A stretch of DNA of 64,000 nucleotides from CAIWHR01 sp963709525. Its GTDB lineage: Bacteria > Pseudomonadota > Gammaproteobacteria > Burkholderiales > Casimicrobiaceae. The stretch spans positions 310,001 to 374,000 of the forward strand of contig CAVPXB010000009.1 in the NCBI GenBank assembly GCA_963709525.1, read 5' to 3'. Made by a program: the position numbers and the translations under genes. Of the stretch, positions 27,753 through 37,465 are shown piece after piece. The notes under the pieces were generated by a model that was not told the DNA's origin, searched no databases, and saw nothing but the letters and a program-made list of their open reading frames with translations. Numbering within the stretch: position 1 is the first letter of the stretch; every line of letters starts with the position of its first letter.

Positions 27753-28620
27753 ATGGCTGAACGCAACCCCGATAACGCTGACCCCACGCTCTCGGTCGAT
27801 GAACTGCGGCGCAGGGCACGGCGTCGCCTCGTCGGTGCGGTCGTCATTGCGCTGGCGGGGGCCATCGTCCTGCCGCTCCTGCTCGAAACGGATCCCAAGC
27901 CCCTGGGCGAGGACGTGGCAGTCAGGATTCCCGCGATCGATGATGGCCGGTTCGTGACCCGCTTGTCCGGCAAGTCCGGTGAGCCGACGGGAAGCGCCGG
28001 CACGGCCGCGCCTGTGGCGACCCCGCCGAAGGCCGCCGCCGCGCCCGAACCCCCCAAGACCGTCGCCCCGCCGGTCGTTGCCGCTACCGTGCCGGCGATT
28101 GCCGCCGCGCCCGTCGCGGCGCCTGCCGCTCCGCCGCCGAGAAAGACCGTGGCCGAGGCCGAGCAGCGGCTGCTGACCCCCGCCGTCAAAGCGCCCATCG
28201 CAAGTCCGCCCGAGGCGAAGCCGGTTCCCCCGGCGTCGGTTCCAGTAACGAATTCCGCCGTTTCGGCACCGGAGGCCAGGGCCGCTGCGCCGACGCCCGA
28301 ACCGGCGCCCAGGGCCGGCGTCGTCGCAGCGGCGCCGATGCCCGGGCCGAAACCCGCGGATCCGGCGGTCGCCGCCGCGCCGGCCCGCGAAGGCTTTGTC
28401 GTCCAGTTGGCCGCGTACGCCGACGACAAGGGGGCCAACGCGTTTGCCGCTCGGCTGAAGAAGGTGGGGCACGCCGCGTATGTCGAGCCGGTGGAGACCA
28501 GCCGTGGCACGCTATGGCGCGTTCGCGTCGGCGGGTTTGCGACACGTGCCGACGGCCGATGCTGCGCGCGCCAGGCTCAAGGACGAAGGCCATAGCGGCA
28601 TCGTCACCACAGCGAAGTAG
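27753..28620 (+). CDS. SPOR-domain (DedD-like) envelope protein, frameshifted at its 3' end
   Basis: About 288 residues. A short cytosolic head with LSVDELRRRARRRLVGAVVIALAGAIVLPLLLE (one membrane segment near residue 30) is followed by a long Pro/Ala-rich periplasmic spacer and a C-terminal SPOR domain (FVVQLAAYADDKGANAFAARLKK, then LWRVRVGGFATRADA). SPOR domains bind denuded septal peptidoglycan. One extra G near 28555 breaks the last helix; in the corrected frame it ends ARARLKDEGHSGIVTTAK at 28620. It lies between folC and cvpA, the usual place of this gene. Confidence 0.88.
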
Positions 28621-28679
28621 CCGCGCCCCGTCCCGCGGTTTCCTTTCCCTCGCGCTGACGTGCACGTCGACCCCTGCCG

Positions 28680-29228
28680 ATGACGGTTTTTGACATCGTG
28701 GTGCTGGCGGTCATCGCTCTTTCGACGACCATCGCGTTGGTGCGCGGGTTTGTCCGCTCGCTGGTGTCGCTCGTCGCATGGCTGATTGCGCTGGTGCTCG
28801 GGTTGCAGTGGGGGCCGTCCATCGCCGCGCTGTTCCCCGGCAGCGCGATTCCCCCGCCGGCGGCGCAGGTCCTGGGCTTCGCGCTGGTGTTCCTCGCCGT
28901 CGTGATCGCCGGCGCGCTGGTCGGGACGATGTTGGCCAGGCTGCTGCACGCGGTCGGACTCGGCATCGTCGATCGCCTGCTGGGCGCGGTGTTCGGTCTC
29001 GGGCGCGGCCTCCTGCTGGTGGCGATCGGCGTGCTGCTGGCGGGACTCACCACCCTGCCGCGGCAGGATTGGTGGCAGAATTCCTGGCTGGCGGATCCGC
29101 TGGTCCGCATCGTGTTGTCGCTCTCGGCCGATCTGCCCGCGGGTTGGGCCGAACGGCTCGATTTTTCGGCGGCCGGCAAATTGCCCGTGCCGGGCACTGC
29201 CGCTGATCCGCGTAGCCAGAGGACTTGA
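28680..29228 (+). CDS. cvpA: CvpA family membrane protein
   Basis: 182 residues with four hydrophobic segments. FDIVVLAVIALSTTIALVRGFVRSLVSLVAWL and GLGIVDRLLGAVFGLGRGLLLV are the family blocks. In E. coli CvpA is needed for colicin V production, and more widely for bile and envelope stress tolerance. Its place directly before purF, with four bases between them, is conserved in proteobacteria. Confidence 0.93.
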   Translation: MTVFDIVVLAVIALSTTIALVRGFVRSLVSLVAWLIALVLGLQWGPSIAALFPGSAIPPPAAQVLGFALVFLAVVIAGALVGTMLARLLHAVGLGIVDRLLGAVFGLGRGLLLVAIGVLLAGLTTLPRQDWWQNSWLADPLVRIVLSLSADLPAGWAERLDFSAAGKLPVPGTAADPRSQRT

Positions 29229-29231
29229 GCC

Positions 29232-30743
29232 ATGTGTGGAATTGTCGGCGCCGTCGCGCATATGCCGGTCAACCAGTTGCTGTATGACGCGCTGCTGCTG
29301 CTGCAGCATCGCGGGCAGGACGCCGCCGGCATCGTCACCAGCGAAGGGCCGATGTTTCACATGCACAAGGGCAGCGGTTACGTGCGCGACGTGTTCCGCA
29401 CGCGCAACATGCGCGACCTTTCGGGCACGCTCGGGATCGGCCATTGCCGTTATCCGACGGCGGGGTCGGCGGTGTCGGAACTCGAATCGCAGCCGTTCTA
29501 CGTCAACTCGCCGTTCGGCATCACGCTTGCGCACAACGGCAACCTCACCAACAGCGAAGCGTTGAAGCGCGAGCTGTTCCAGCTCGATTTCCGGCACGTC
29601 AACACCAACTCCGATTCCGAGGTGCTGTTGAACGTCCTGGCGCTGGAGCTGGAGCGCGCCGCGCATCACGCGCGCCTCGACGCCAACGCGATCTTCACCG
29701 CGGTCGCGGGTGTGCACCGCCGCTGCCGAGGCGCCTACGCGATCGTGTCGATGATCGCCGGCTACGGGATGCTGGCTTTTCGCGACCCCTTCGGCATTCG
29801 GCCGCTGATCATCGGCGTCAACGAAGCGATGGGGGGCACCGAGTATCTGGTCGCGAGCGAGTCGGTGGCGCTCGAAGCGCTGGGGTTTTCGGTGCTGCGG
29901 GACGTCCTGCCGGGTGAAGCCGTCTACGTCGACCAGACCGGGGGGTTCCACAGTCGGCAATGCGCCGAAAGCACGTCGCTCAATCCCTGCATCTTCGAAT
30001 ACGTCTATCTGGCGCGGCCGGATTCGGTGATCGACGGCACGTCGGTGTACGAGACGCGCCTGCGGATGGGCGAGCAGCTGGCGCACAAGATCCGCGGCAT
30101 CCCCGAAGCGCAGGACATCGACGTCGTCATCCCGATTCCCGATTCGAGCCGGCCGTCGGCGCTGGAGCTCGCCAACAACCTGGGTCTCAAGTATCGCGAG
30201 GGCTTCGTCAAGAACCGCTACATCGGTCGCACCTTCATCATGCCCGGCCAGGCGATGCGACGCAAAAGCGTGCGCCAGAAGCTGAACCCCTGCGGCATCG
30301 AATTCAAGGGCAAGGTGGTGCTGCTCGTCGACGACTCGATCGTTCGCGGAACGACCTCGCGCGAGATCGTCCAGATGGCCCGCGAAGCAGGCGCGCGCAA
30401 GGTCTACTTCGCGTCGGCCAGTCCGCCGGTGCGCTTCCAGAATGTGTACGGCATCGACATGCCGAACCAGAACGAGCTGGTGGCGACCGGCCGCAGCGAA
30501 GCCGAGATCGCGCGTGAAATCGGCGCCGATCTGCTGGTCTACCAGGACCTCGAGGCGCTGAAGACGGCGGTGCGCAGCGCGGGGAGCCGGCTCACCGAAT
30601 TCGAGGCGTCCTGCTTCGATGGCAAGTACATCACCGGCGACGTGACGGCCGACTATCTGTCGCACCTTGCGCATGAACGCGACATGCTGCGGGGAGAGGA
30701 CGACGACGGCGACGCCAGGTCGCTGGAGCGCGTGACGGCGTGA
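29232..30743 (+). CDS. purF: amidophosphoribosyltransferase
   Basis: 503 residues; first committed step of purine synthesis (PRPP plus glutamine to phosphoribosylamine). After removal of Met the N-terminal Cys2 (MCGIVGAV) is the glutaminase nucleophile. LLQHRGQDAAGI, CRYPTAGS and LAHNGNLTN belong to that domain, and VVLLVDDSIVRGTTSREIV near residue 360 is the PRPP-binding loop. No PurR-type operator was recognised upstream. It ends the long rightward block and converges with the cytochrome gene. Confidence 0.97.
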   Translation: MCGIVGAVAHMPVNQLLYDALLLLQHRGQDAAGIVTSEGPMFHMHKGSGYVRDVFRTRNMRDLSGTLGIGHCRYPTAGSAVSELESQPFYVNSPFGITLAHNGNLTNSEALKRELFQLDFRHVNTNSDSEVLLNVLALELERAAHHARLDANAIFTAVAGVHRRCRGAYAIVSMIAGYGMLAFRDPFGIRPLIIGVNEAMGGTEYLVASESVALEALGFSVLRDVLPGEAVYVDQTGGFHSRQCAESTSLNPCIFEYVYLARPDSVIDGTSVYETRLRMGEQLAHKIRGIPEAQDIDVVIPIPDSSRPSALELANNLGLKYREGFVKNRYIGRTFIMPGQAMRRKSVRQKLNPCGIEFKGKVVLLVDDSIVRGTTSREIVQMAREAGARKVYFASASPPVRFQNVYGIDMPNQNELVATGRSEAEIAREIGADLLVYQDLEALKTAVRSAGSRLTEFEASCFDGKYITGDVTADYLSHLAHERDMLRGEDDDGDARSLERVTA

Positions 30744-30780
30744 GCGTTGCCGCCCGCGCCGGCAGTCGATCGCGCGCACC

Positions 30781-30812
30781 AAAAAAATGAACGCGGCCCG
30801 CGGGCCGCGTTC
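30781..30812 (-). terminator. rho-independent terminator of the cytochrome gene
   Basis: A perfect 24-base palindrome, GAACGCGGCCCG joined to CGGGCCGCGTTC (30789-30812), is followed on the minus strand by A and then seven T (30788-30781). It lies 26 bases beyond the stop of the leftward cytochrome gene and may also slow transcription coming from purF. Confidence 0.85.
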
Positions 30813-30838
30813 GTCGCACAGGCGCCGGTGACCGGAGA

Positions 30839-31900
30839 TTACTTCGCCGCGGCCGCCATGTAATCGACGCCGGCCTTGACGTCGGCATCCGGCAGCGCCG
30901 CGTTGCCGCCCTTGGCGGGCATCGCGCCCTTGCCCTTCAATGCGCTCGCATACAGCGCTTCGGCGCCGGTCTTCAGACGTGGCGCCCAGGCGGCCTTGTC
31001 GCCGAATTTGGGTGCGCCCGCGGCACCGGTCGCGTGGCAGGCCATGCACGCCGTGTCATAGATCTTCTTGCCGTCGGCCGCCGCAGCGGGACCGGCGGCA
31101 ACCGTGGCGGCAACCGCCACCGGGGTCGCTGCTGCGACCGGTGCCGCCCCCGAATTCAGCATGAACTCGATCGCGCGCCTGACCTCGGCGTCGGACAGGT
31201 TGGACAGACCGCCCCGCGCCGGCATGCCGGCGTGCCCGTTCAGTGCCGATTTCAGCACCGGATCGAAGCCCAGCTTCACGCGGGACACCCACGCGGTGCG
31301 GTCGCCGATTTTCGGCGCGCCGCCCTGGCCGGTCTCGTGGCACTTGCCGCAGGCGGCGGCGACGACCTGCTCGCCGCTGCGGCCTTCCATCGGCGGCGCG
31401 GGCCGGGCGATGGCCGCCGGGCCGGCGGGCTCCATCCATGCGGCGCCGGCCTTGTTGATCATGAACACGACCGCGCGCTGAACTTCGATATCCTCGAGGT
31501 TCGTGTTGCCGCCCTTGGCGGGCATCGCCCGGATGCCCTTGATCGCGTGCTCGTAGGTGAGCTTGGGACCCTGGGCGATCACCTTCGCCCACGCGGCCTT
31601 GTCGCCGACCTTGTGCGCGCCCGCGAGGCCTCCTTCGTGGCAGGTCTTGCATACCTGTCCGTAAACCTGATCGCCGGTGAGGGCGCCTTTGGGGCCGCCG
31701 GCGACGGCGAGCTTGATGTCGCCGACGGGCTTGATGCGCTCGATCACCCCGCTGTCGTCGTCACCGCCGCCCTTCTTGCCGCTGGTGACGAGTTGCGAGA
31801 GCAGGACGATCAGCGCTATCGGGATGACGAACGCGGCCACGACGACGACGACGAGTTGCTTCCAGTTCTTGATCGGGGATTCGTGCTGATGGTCGCTCAT
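30839..31900 (-). CDS. membrane-anchored cytochrome c with three monohaem domains
   Basis: 353 residues. An N-terminal membrane anchor (residues 17-36) precedes three c5/c-type domains, each with a haem site and a following Met ligand motif: CKTCH (84-88) with AMPAKGG, CGKCH (184-188) with GMPARGG, and CMACH (285-289) with AMPAKGG. Ala/Pro linkers separate them. Such proteins carry electrons in the periplasm to terminal oxidases or other acceptors; the partner is unknown. The ATG at 31900 (MSDHQHES) was chosen because the anchor follows at once. Promoter at 32028-32056, terminator at 30781-30812. Confidence 0.92.
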   Translation of the reverse strand: MSDHQHESPIKNWKQLVVVVVAAFVIPIALIVLLSQLVTSGKKGGGDDDSGVIERIKPVGDIKLAVAGGPKGALTGDQVYGQVCKTCHEGGLAGAHKVGDKAAWAKVIAQGPKLTYEHAIKGIRAMPAKGGNTNLEDIEVQRAVVFMINKAGAAWMEPAGPAAIARPAPPMEGRSGEQVVAAACGKCHETGQGGAPKIGDRTAWVSRVKLGFDPVLKSALNGHAGMPARGGLSNLSDAEVRRAIEFMLNSGAAPVAAATPVAVAATVAAGPAAAADGKKIYDTACMACHATGAAGAPKFGDKAAWAPRLKTGAEALYASALKGKGAMPAKGGNAALPDADVKAGVDYMAAAAK

Positions 31901-32027
31901 GGGCGTTCCTGGTCCAAAGGTGTGCAATGGGCGCGCGGTTGGCGAAACGAAACGGTCCCGGTGCCGGAGACGATAGTGCCTGCCGCTGCGGCCGGTGCCA
32001 TCCGGAGAATCTTTGGGAAAACGTCGC

Positions 32028-32056
32028 ATTATAGCGTGCCGACTGTGGTGCGAAAG
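32028..32056 (-). promoter_or_regulatory. promoter of the cytochrome c gene
   Basis: On the minus strand TATAAT (32033-32028) is preceded after 17 bases by CTTTCG (32056-32051). The -10 box is perfect and the -35 weak. The leader would be about 120 bases. Confidence 0.5.
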
Positions 32057-32062
32057 CGCGGC

Positions 32063-32092
32063 TGGACGCTCCTCGCGCCGCCGGGGTAGAAT
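32063..32092 (+). promoter_or_regulatory. promoter of tRNA-Arg
   Basis: TGGACG (32063-32068) and TAGAAT (32087-32092), 18 bases apart, lie just before the tRNA. A GC-rich discriminator follows, as is usual for stable RNA promoters. Confidence 0.5.
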
Positions 32093-32102
32093 GCTCGGCT
32101 GC

Positions 32103-32179
32103 GCGCCCGTAGCTCAGTTGGATAGAGTGTTGGTTTCCGAAGCCAAAGGTCACAGGTTCGACTCCTGTCGGGCGCGCCA
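32103..32179 (+). tRNA. tRNA-Arg (anticodon CCG)
   Basis: A complete cloverleaf. The acceptor stem is GCGCCCG (32103-32109) with CGGGCGC (32169-32175). The D arm contains AGCTCAGTTGGATAGAGT. The anticodon stem TTGGT/GCCAA encloses loop TTCCGAA, so the anticodon is CCG. The T arm is CAGGTTCGACTCCTG. Discriminator G and an encoded CCA end the gene. Confidence 0.96.
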
Positions 32180-32195
32180 TCTCTTCACTATAGAC

Positions 32196-32218
32196 ACGGG
32201 CTCTCTGCCCCGTTTCTA
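32196..32218 (+). terminator. possible terminator after tRNA-Arg
   Basis: ACGGG (32196-32200) pairs with CCCGT (32209-32213) around an eight-base loop and is followed by TTCTAAT. A short stem and a weak T run, so only tentative. Confidence 0.45.
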
Positions 32219-32251
32219 ATGGTGGCCGGTGGGGATCCTGCCCCTTTCCGT

Positions 32252-34845
32252 TCAGTCTCCGAACCTCCGGTAGAACCACGTCTTAGCCAACTGTGTCAGG
32301 ACCACGTAACACACCAATATGATCGCCAGCAGCAACCAGTACGCGGGCGGAAGCGGGACAAAACCAAGCGCGTCGGCGAGCGGCGAAACCGTCAGCCCGG
32401 CGCCAACGGCGACGATGACTACGAAGTCAGGATGAGCGGCCAACTGGCCCAGCTCTGGACGAAACGGGATCTTGTTGGTGCGGATGACGTGAATGATCAG
32501 CGTCTGGGTGAACAGCGACTCGACGAACCAGCCCGTGTGGAACAGCGCCGGGTTGTCCCAGCAGTTGAACACGTACAACATCATGAAGAATGTCAGGTAA
32601 TCGAAGATCGAGCTGATCGGCCCGATGCACAGGATGAAACGCAGGATTCCGCCGATCTCCCACTTGCGCGGTCGGGTCAGCCAATCGGCATCCACCTCGT
32701 CGGTGGGGATGGTGGTCTGCGAGAAGTCGTAGAGAAGGTTGTTGGTCAGTACCTGGATCGGCAGCATGGGGAGGAAGGGCAGGAACGCGCTGGCCCCCAC
32801 CACACTGAACATGTTGCCGAAGTTGGAGCTGGCGGCCATCTTGATGTACTTGACGATGTTGCCGAACACTCGCCTGCCCTTCCAGCACGCCCTGTTGCAG
32901 TATCAGGAGGCTGTTCTCCAACAGGATGATGTCGGATGACTCCTTGGCGATGTCCACCGCGCTGTCCACCGAGATGCCTATGTCGGCAGACTTCAGCGCC
33001 GGAGCATCGTTGATGCCGTCGCCCATGAATCCCAGCACATGACCCTTGCTCTGGAGCGCGCGGATGATGCGCTCCTTGTGGGCCGGGGCAAGCCGGGCAA
33101 AGACGCTGGTCGCGCTGGTGGCCTCGGCCAGCTCCGCGTCGCTCATCGCCTCAATTTGCGAGCCGAGCAGGAGCTGCTCTACCGGCAGGCCCACTTCCTT
33201 GCAGATGAATGCGGTGACGATCTCGTTGTCGCCGGTGAGGATCTTGACGTCCACGCTCAAATGGTGGAGCTGCTTCAGCGCCTCCGCAGCGGTGTCCTTG
33301 GGCGGGTCGAGGAAGGCCAGGAAGCCCAGCAGGATCAGGTCGGACTCATCCTTGACCGCATAGGTCGGCTCATCCGTCGCCCCCGGCATTTGCTTGTAGG
33401 CCAGAGCGATCACGCGGAAGCCCTGACCGTTCAGGTCGTCCGCTATCTGCCGACGTTTGGCGTCGTGCTCGGGCAGTACCTCGATGACCTCTCCCTTGAC
33501 TTCCACCTTGGTGCACAGGCCAAGCACCTCTTCGACGGCGCCCTTGCAGATCAGTGTGTTCAATCCGCTCGTATCTTCGACGACCACCGACATCCGGCGT
33601 CGCACGAAATCGAAAGGGATCTCGTCAATCTTGCGGTACTTCTCGCTGGCTTTTAGCCGCTCCTCCAACTCCTCATGGGCGAGGATCGCCTCGTCGAGCA
33701 GGTTCTTCAGCCCGGTATGGTGATAGCTGTTCAGGTAGCCGAATCAAGTACCCTTTCGCTGGGATCGCCGTGCGCGTCCAGGTGCTTTTCGAGAACGATC
33801 TTGCCCTGGGTGAGCGTGCCGGTCTTGTCGGTGCACAGCACGTCCATCGCCCCGAAGTTCTGGATGGCATTCAGTCGCTTGACGATCACCTTCTTGCGCG
33901 CCATCGCCAGGGCGCCCTTGGAAAGGTTGACCGTCACGATCATGGGCAGCATCTCGGGCGTCAGTCCGACGGCCACCGCCATCGCAAACAGGAACGCTTC
34001 CAGCCAGTTGTGTTTGCTTAGTCCATTGATCAGGAACACCGCCGGCACCATCACGGCAATGAACCAGATCATCAGCCAGGTGAACTTGTTGACGCCTTTG
34101 TCGAAGCTCGTCAGCTGGCGCTGCCCGACGATGCTGGCACGCGAGCGATCCAAGGTAGGTCTTGCTTCCGGTATGGACGACTACGGCCGTCGCAGAGCCG
34201 CTCTCCACGTTGGATCCCAGGAAACAGAGATTGGGCAGCTCGAGCGGGTTCTGAGCCGTCGGCGGAGGCGGTGCCGGCCTTTCTCTCCACGGGCAACGAT
34301 TCGCCGGTGAGCGTCGACTGATTCAGGAACAAGTCCTTGGCGGCGAGTACCCGTACGTCTGCCGGGACCATGTCACCAGCGGCCAGCCGGATGATGTCGC
34401 CCGGCACCAACAACTTGAGCGGCAATTCCGCTTCTTTGCCGTCGCGCACCAGCGTCGCCGTGTTGCTGACCATCGCCTTGAGCTTTTCGGCGGCGTTGTC
34501 GGCCCGTATCTCCTGGTAGAAGCGCAACACCACACCCAGGATCACCATCACGAAGATGACGACTGTCGCCCGCAGGTCACCGGTCAGGAAGGAAAGTACG
34601 CCGAGCGCCGTGAGCAGGAGCACCAATGGATTCTTGACGTTGCTCAGGAGTCGCATCAAGGGCGACTGACGCTTCTCGCGGGCGATCTCGTTCAGCCCGT
34701 ACTGCTTCAAGCGCGCATCGGCTTCCGCCTGGCTCAAGCCGTCCAATCGCGACTCAAGCTCCCTCAGGACGGTCTCGGCATCGGCGCGCGCCTTTTCCAG
34801 CAGTTGCATCGGAAACATGCGCCCCACTTCCGGCGGCGAGATCAC
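32252..34845 (-). pseudogene. mgtA: magnesium-type (P3B) P-type ATPase, broken by at least four frameshifts
   Basis: Laid end to end, the pieces cover a whole P-type ATPase of about 860 residues, the size of MgtA/MgtB, which import Mg2+. In order: N-terminal region with LKQYGLNEIARE and the first membrane segments; actuator motif TLTGESLPVE; PEMLPMIVTVNLSKG; phosphorylation site CTDKTGTLTQGK; hinge motif MGDGINDAPALKSADIGISVDSAVDIAKESSDIIL; and four C-terminal membrane segments. Frames change near 34245, 34135, 33735 and 32885. All catalytic motifs are intact, which points to indel errors as much as to decay. The GTG start at 34845 overlaps the methyltransferase stop; an ATG at 34818 is an alternative. 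Confidence 0.85.
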
Positions 34846-35474
34846 CCGGACGCTGCGCGGGACTCATGGTGGTCATTGCCACACCCAATCACAACCCTGC
34901 TGCCTGCTCCATCCGGCGGGTGCCGGTAGATGCGATAGACGAACGCGGGAGGAATGTTGGCGAGCGTTCCGCCAAGCCGCGCCGCCGTGAGGCCGAGCCG
35001 ATCGAGGATGGGTCGCGAAACCGGCGATTGCGGCCCATAGGTGAACTGGTAGAACGCGCCCCCGGAACGCAGGTGCGCGAACGCACCGTTGAGCACGGCA
35101 ATCACTTCGCTCGGCCGCATCAGCAACAGCGGCAAGCCGCTTACGACCGCGCCGGCGTGCTCGCCGTCGAACAGGTCGACGTCCTTCAGGCGCGTTGCAT
35201 CCATCAGGAGCACACGGGCCTTGGGAAACTCTTGCCCAAGCATTCGCGCGAAATCGGCGCCGTGCTCGACGAGCACCAGGCGCTCTTCGGGGATCCCGCG
35301 AGCGATCAGCTTGCGGGTGAATACACCGGTGCCAGGGCCCAACTCGATGATCGGAGCGCACGCGGGGGTAATTTCCGCCGTGATGGCCCTGGCCAACGCC
35401 GAGCTGGATGGCGAGATGGCGCCAACGCGCAGCGGATCGGCAAGCCAGGCAAGAACGAAGGAGACGCCAGCCAT
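34842..35474 (-). CDS. class I SAM-dependent methyltransferase, phospholipid N-methyltransferase-like
   Basis: 210 residues. DPLRVGAISPSSSALARAI followed by IIELGPGTGVFTRKLI (SAM motif I, near residue 43) resembles PmtA-type phospholipid methyltransferases and the rRNA adenine dimethylase-like family they sit in. VVSGLPLLLMRP would be motif IV. The phosphatidylethanolamine substrate is an inference from that resemblance. The gene ends exactly at the start of mgtA, so the two look translationally coupled; the pairing suggests a membrane-stress role. Confidence 0.75.
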   Translation of the reverse strand: MAGVSFVLAWLADPLRVGAISPSSSALARAITAEITPACAPIIELGPGTGVFTRKLIARGIPEERLVLVEHGADFARMLGQEFPKARVLLMDATRLKDVDLFDGEHAGAVVSGLPLLLMRPSEVIAVLNGAFAHLRSGGAFYQFTYGPQSPVSRPILDRLGLTAARLGGTLANIPPAFVYRIYRHPPDGAGSRVVIGCGNDHHESRAASG

Positions 35475-35639
35475 GATCTTGTACCTGTTGCGAAAGTGCG
35501 ACCCGGACCACGGGTTGCCGAACTGGTCTTTCCGCGATGATGGCTCGAATCCAGCATCCTGTTAAGCACTTCGAGCGGGCTGAGGCGCTTCTGCCGCTCT
35601 GTGCGCGCAGCGAGGTGCAGGCGGGGCATCCTTACATGT

Positions 35640-36911
35640 TCAGCGCGGCACCGGGCCGTTGTACGGAATCACCACCCGATCGTCGCCTCCGCCAGCCACG
35701 CTTGCCATGGTCGACAGTTGCTGGCGTGCGGCAGCGGTACCCCGCACTTCCGCATCGAAGAACGTGAGCGACCAGGTGAAGATGTCGTTGCTCGACGCGA
35801 CGTCGAACCCGTGCTTCACGCCGGCCAGCGCGACGAGTTCGCGCGTGCCACCCAGGCGTCCCAAGCCTAGCTCCGTCATCAGCATCGGCGCTGTCGTGTC
35901 CGCAGTTCCGCTGATCGCAAGGTACGGCAGGGTGATGCCATCGAGGCCGTGCTGGTCCCGCCCGAACGCCGGCAGGAGCGGTTCACCGAAATACGGGACA
36001 TAGCCTACAGCCGCCTTGAGCCTCGGGTCGGCGGGTATCCTGGTCCACGCCATCCCGACCGACGTGGTCAATCCTGCGCCTCCCATCAGCATCACGGTCT
36101 CTCCTCCCATGCTCGCCCCGAAGCCTCCGATCTGCGCCGCGTTGACATGGTCTTTCCATTGGGGATGCGCGAGCATGAGGTCGATCGCAGCAGACATCGA
36201 CAGGGGTCGCAATGCCTGCAGTGCGACAAAGTCACGTAGATGCGTCAGCACCGCAACGGCGTCGCCGAGGTCGTCCACCTTGAGGTCGGAAAAGCGGGGA
36301 TCGCCGTGAAACGGGGCCACCACGATGTAGCCGTAGCTCGCAAACACGGACATCGCCGTCATGTAGTCGCTGCCCAGCGGACTGCCGCGGTAGCCGTGCG
36401 AGAACGCGAGCAGCGGATAACGGGCAGCGGCGTCGGTGAACAGCGGGGCATCGCTGCCGGTCTGCATGTGCGGGACCACGACATCGGTTGGCAGCATGTA
36501 ACCGGGGCGGGGATTGTCGGCGACGGTCGGATAACAGGCGAGCAAGACGTAAGCAACCTGTCTTCCGACAAGCGACCCGTAAAGCGTGGTGTCATCGGGG
36601 ACGCTTACCGTGACCGAAAGTGTGTTCGCCGGGTCAGCGAGCAGATCCGTCGCGTACCGTGGTGCGCCGCTGGCGGAAGGCGAGCCTTCCCAGTAGCTCG
36701 TCGGGTCGTCGCCCGGAGGCACGCGAGAGAAGTCTTGCGCGACGTTGCTGCACGCGACGGAATAGGGTCCGGGAAGCGGCAATGGGGGCACGACTGCGGA
36801 CGGAGCTGGAGGGGCGTTGTCGCCGCCGTCACTTCCTCCGCCGCATCCCGCGATCGCGAGCGCGACGGTACTGACGATGGCCACGGCCATCACTTGTCGT
36901 GCGAAGGTCAT
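35640..36911 (-). CDS. lipoprotein alpha/beta hydrolase (PAF-acetylhydrolase/dienelactone hydrolase-like)
   Basis: 423 residues. The start at 36911 follows a clear GCAGGAG ribosome site. The signal peptide MTFARQVMAVAIVSTVALAIAGC ends in a lipobox, and the mature part begins with GGGSDGGDNAPPAP, a flexible tether. FSHGYRGSPLGSDY is the oxyanion-side motif. The nucleophile elbow is GGFGASMGGETVML with Ser near residue 265. Later AISGTADTTAP and VKHGFDVAS supply the Asp and His. Probably a lipid-anchored envelope esterase; the substrate is unknown. Confidence 0.82.
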   Translation of the reverse strand: MTFARQVMAVAIVSTVALAIAGCGGGSDGGDNAPPAPSAVVPPLPLPGPYSVACSNVAQDFSRVPPGDDPTSYWEGSPSASGAPRYATDLLADPANTLSVTVSVPDDTTLYGSLVGRQVAYVLLACYPTVADNPRPGYMLPTDVVVPHMQTGSDAPLFTDAAARYPLLAFSHGYRGSPLGSDYMTAMSVFASYGYIVVAPFHGDPRFSDLKVDDLGDAVAVLTHLRDFVALQALRPLSMSAAIDLMLAHPQWKDHVNAAQIGGFGASMGGETVMLMGGAGLTTSVGMAWTRIPADPRLKAAVGYVPYFGEPLLPAFGRDQHGLDGITLPYLAISGTADTTAPMLMTELGLGRLGGTRELVALAGVKHGFDVASSNDIFTWSLTFFDAEVRGTAAARQQLSTMASVAGGGDDRVVIPYNGPVPR

Positions 36912-37103
36912 TCCATTCTCCTGCCCGAGCCGATGGCTCCGGCGTTTGTGGACTCTCCGAACAGTGGCCCGCGACCCCGTTTCCCAATTCCTGACCGGGT
37001 GCTCGGCTTCATCCCGCGCGACGCCGCGATCACATCGCGCTACGCGTCGGCAGGTCTTGCCCTGCATGACCCCGGCAAACTGGCGCGGGCGGGGTTGATG
37101 TCT

Positions 37104-37283
37104 CTATGCGTTCTTGACCGCTTCCTTCAGGTCGCCAACGACTTTCTGCAGCTTGCCTTCGGCCTGATGTTTGAGCCCTTTGGCCTGCTGCTCCTTGCTC
37201 CCAATCAGCTTCCCGGCTTCTTCCTGAATCTTGCCGCCGAGGTCTTTCAGTTCGCCTTTGACTTGATCTTTGTTGATGGTCAT
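37104..37283 (-). CDS. CsbD family stress protein
   Basis: 59 residues: MTINKDQVKGELKDLGGKIQ, then KLIGSKEQQAKGLKHQAEGK. This is the CsbD-like family, small hydrophilic helical proteins induced by general stress in many bacteria; the molecular role is unknown. An AAGGAG ribosome site lies 5-10 bases before the ATG. It starts a neighbourhood of very small envelope and stress genes. Confidence 0.9.
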   Translation of the reverse strand: MTINKDQVKGELKDLGGKIQEEAGKLIGSKEQQAKGLKHQAEGKLQKVVGDLKEAVKNA

Positions 37284-37465
37284 GAGGACTCCTTGATAGT
37301 CAGTTGAAACATCCGCTTTGCGACCCGCAACCGGGTCGCGCTTCGAGGCACACGAGACGCACCGGCGCCGCGGGCGCATCGTCGCAGCCGCTATTCATCG
37401 GCTGCTCTCAATCGTAGATTGATCCCGGCCCGGGCGGTGGTCTGTTCGGCAGCGCACGGAGCCAG

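Noticed and set aside
26361..31049. Two long minus-strand frames (703 and 845 codons) opposite folC, the SPOR gene and purF
   Set aside because: Antisense shadows of well-conserved genes; no recognisable domains.
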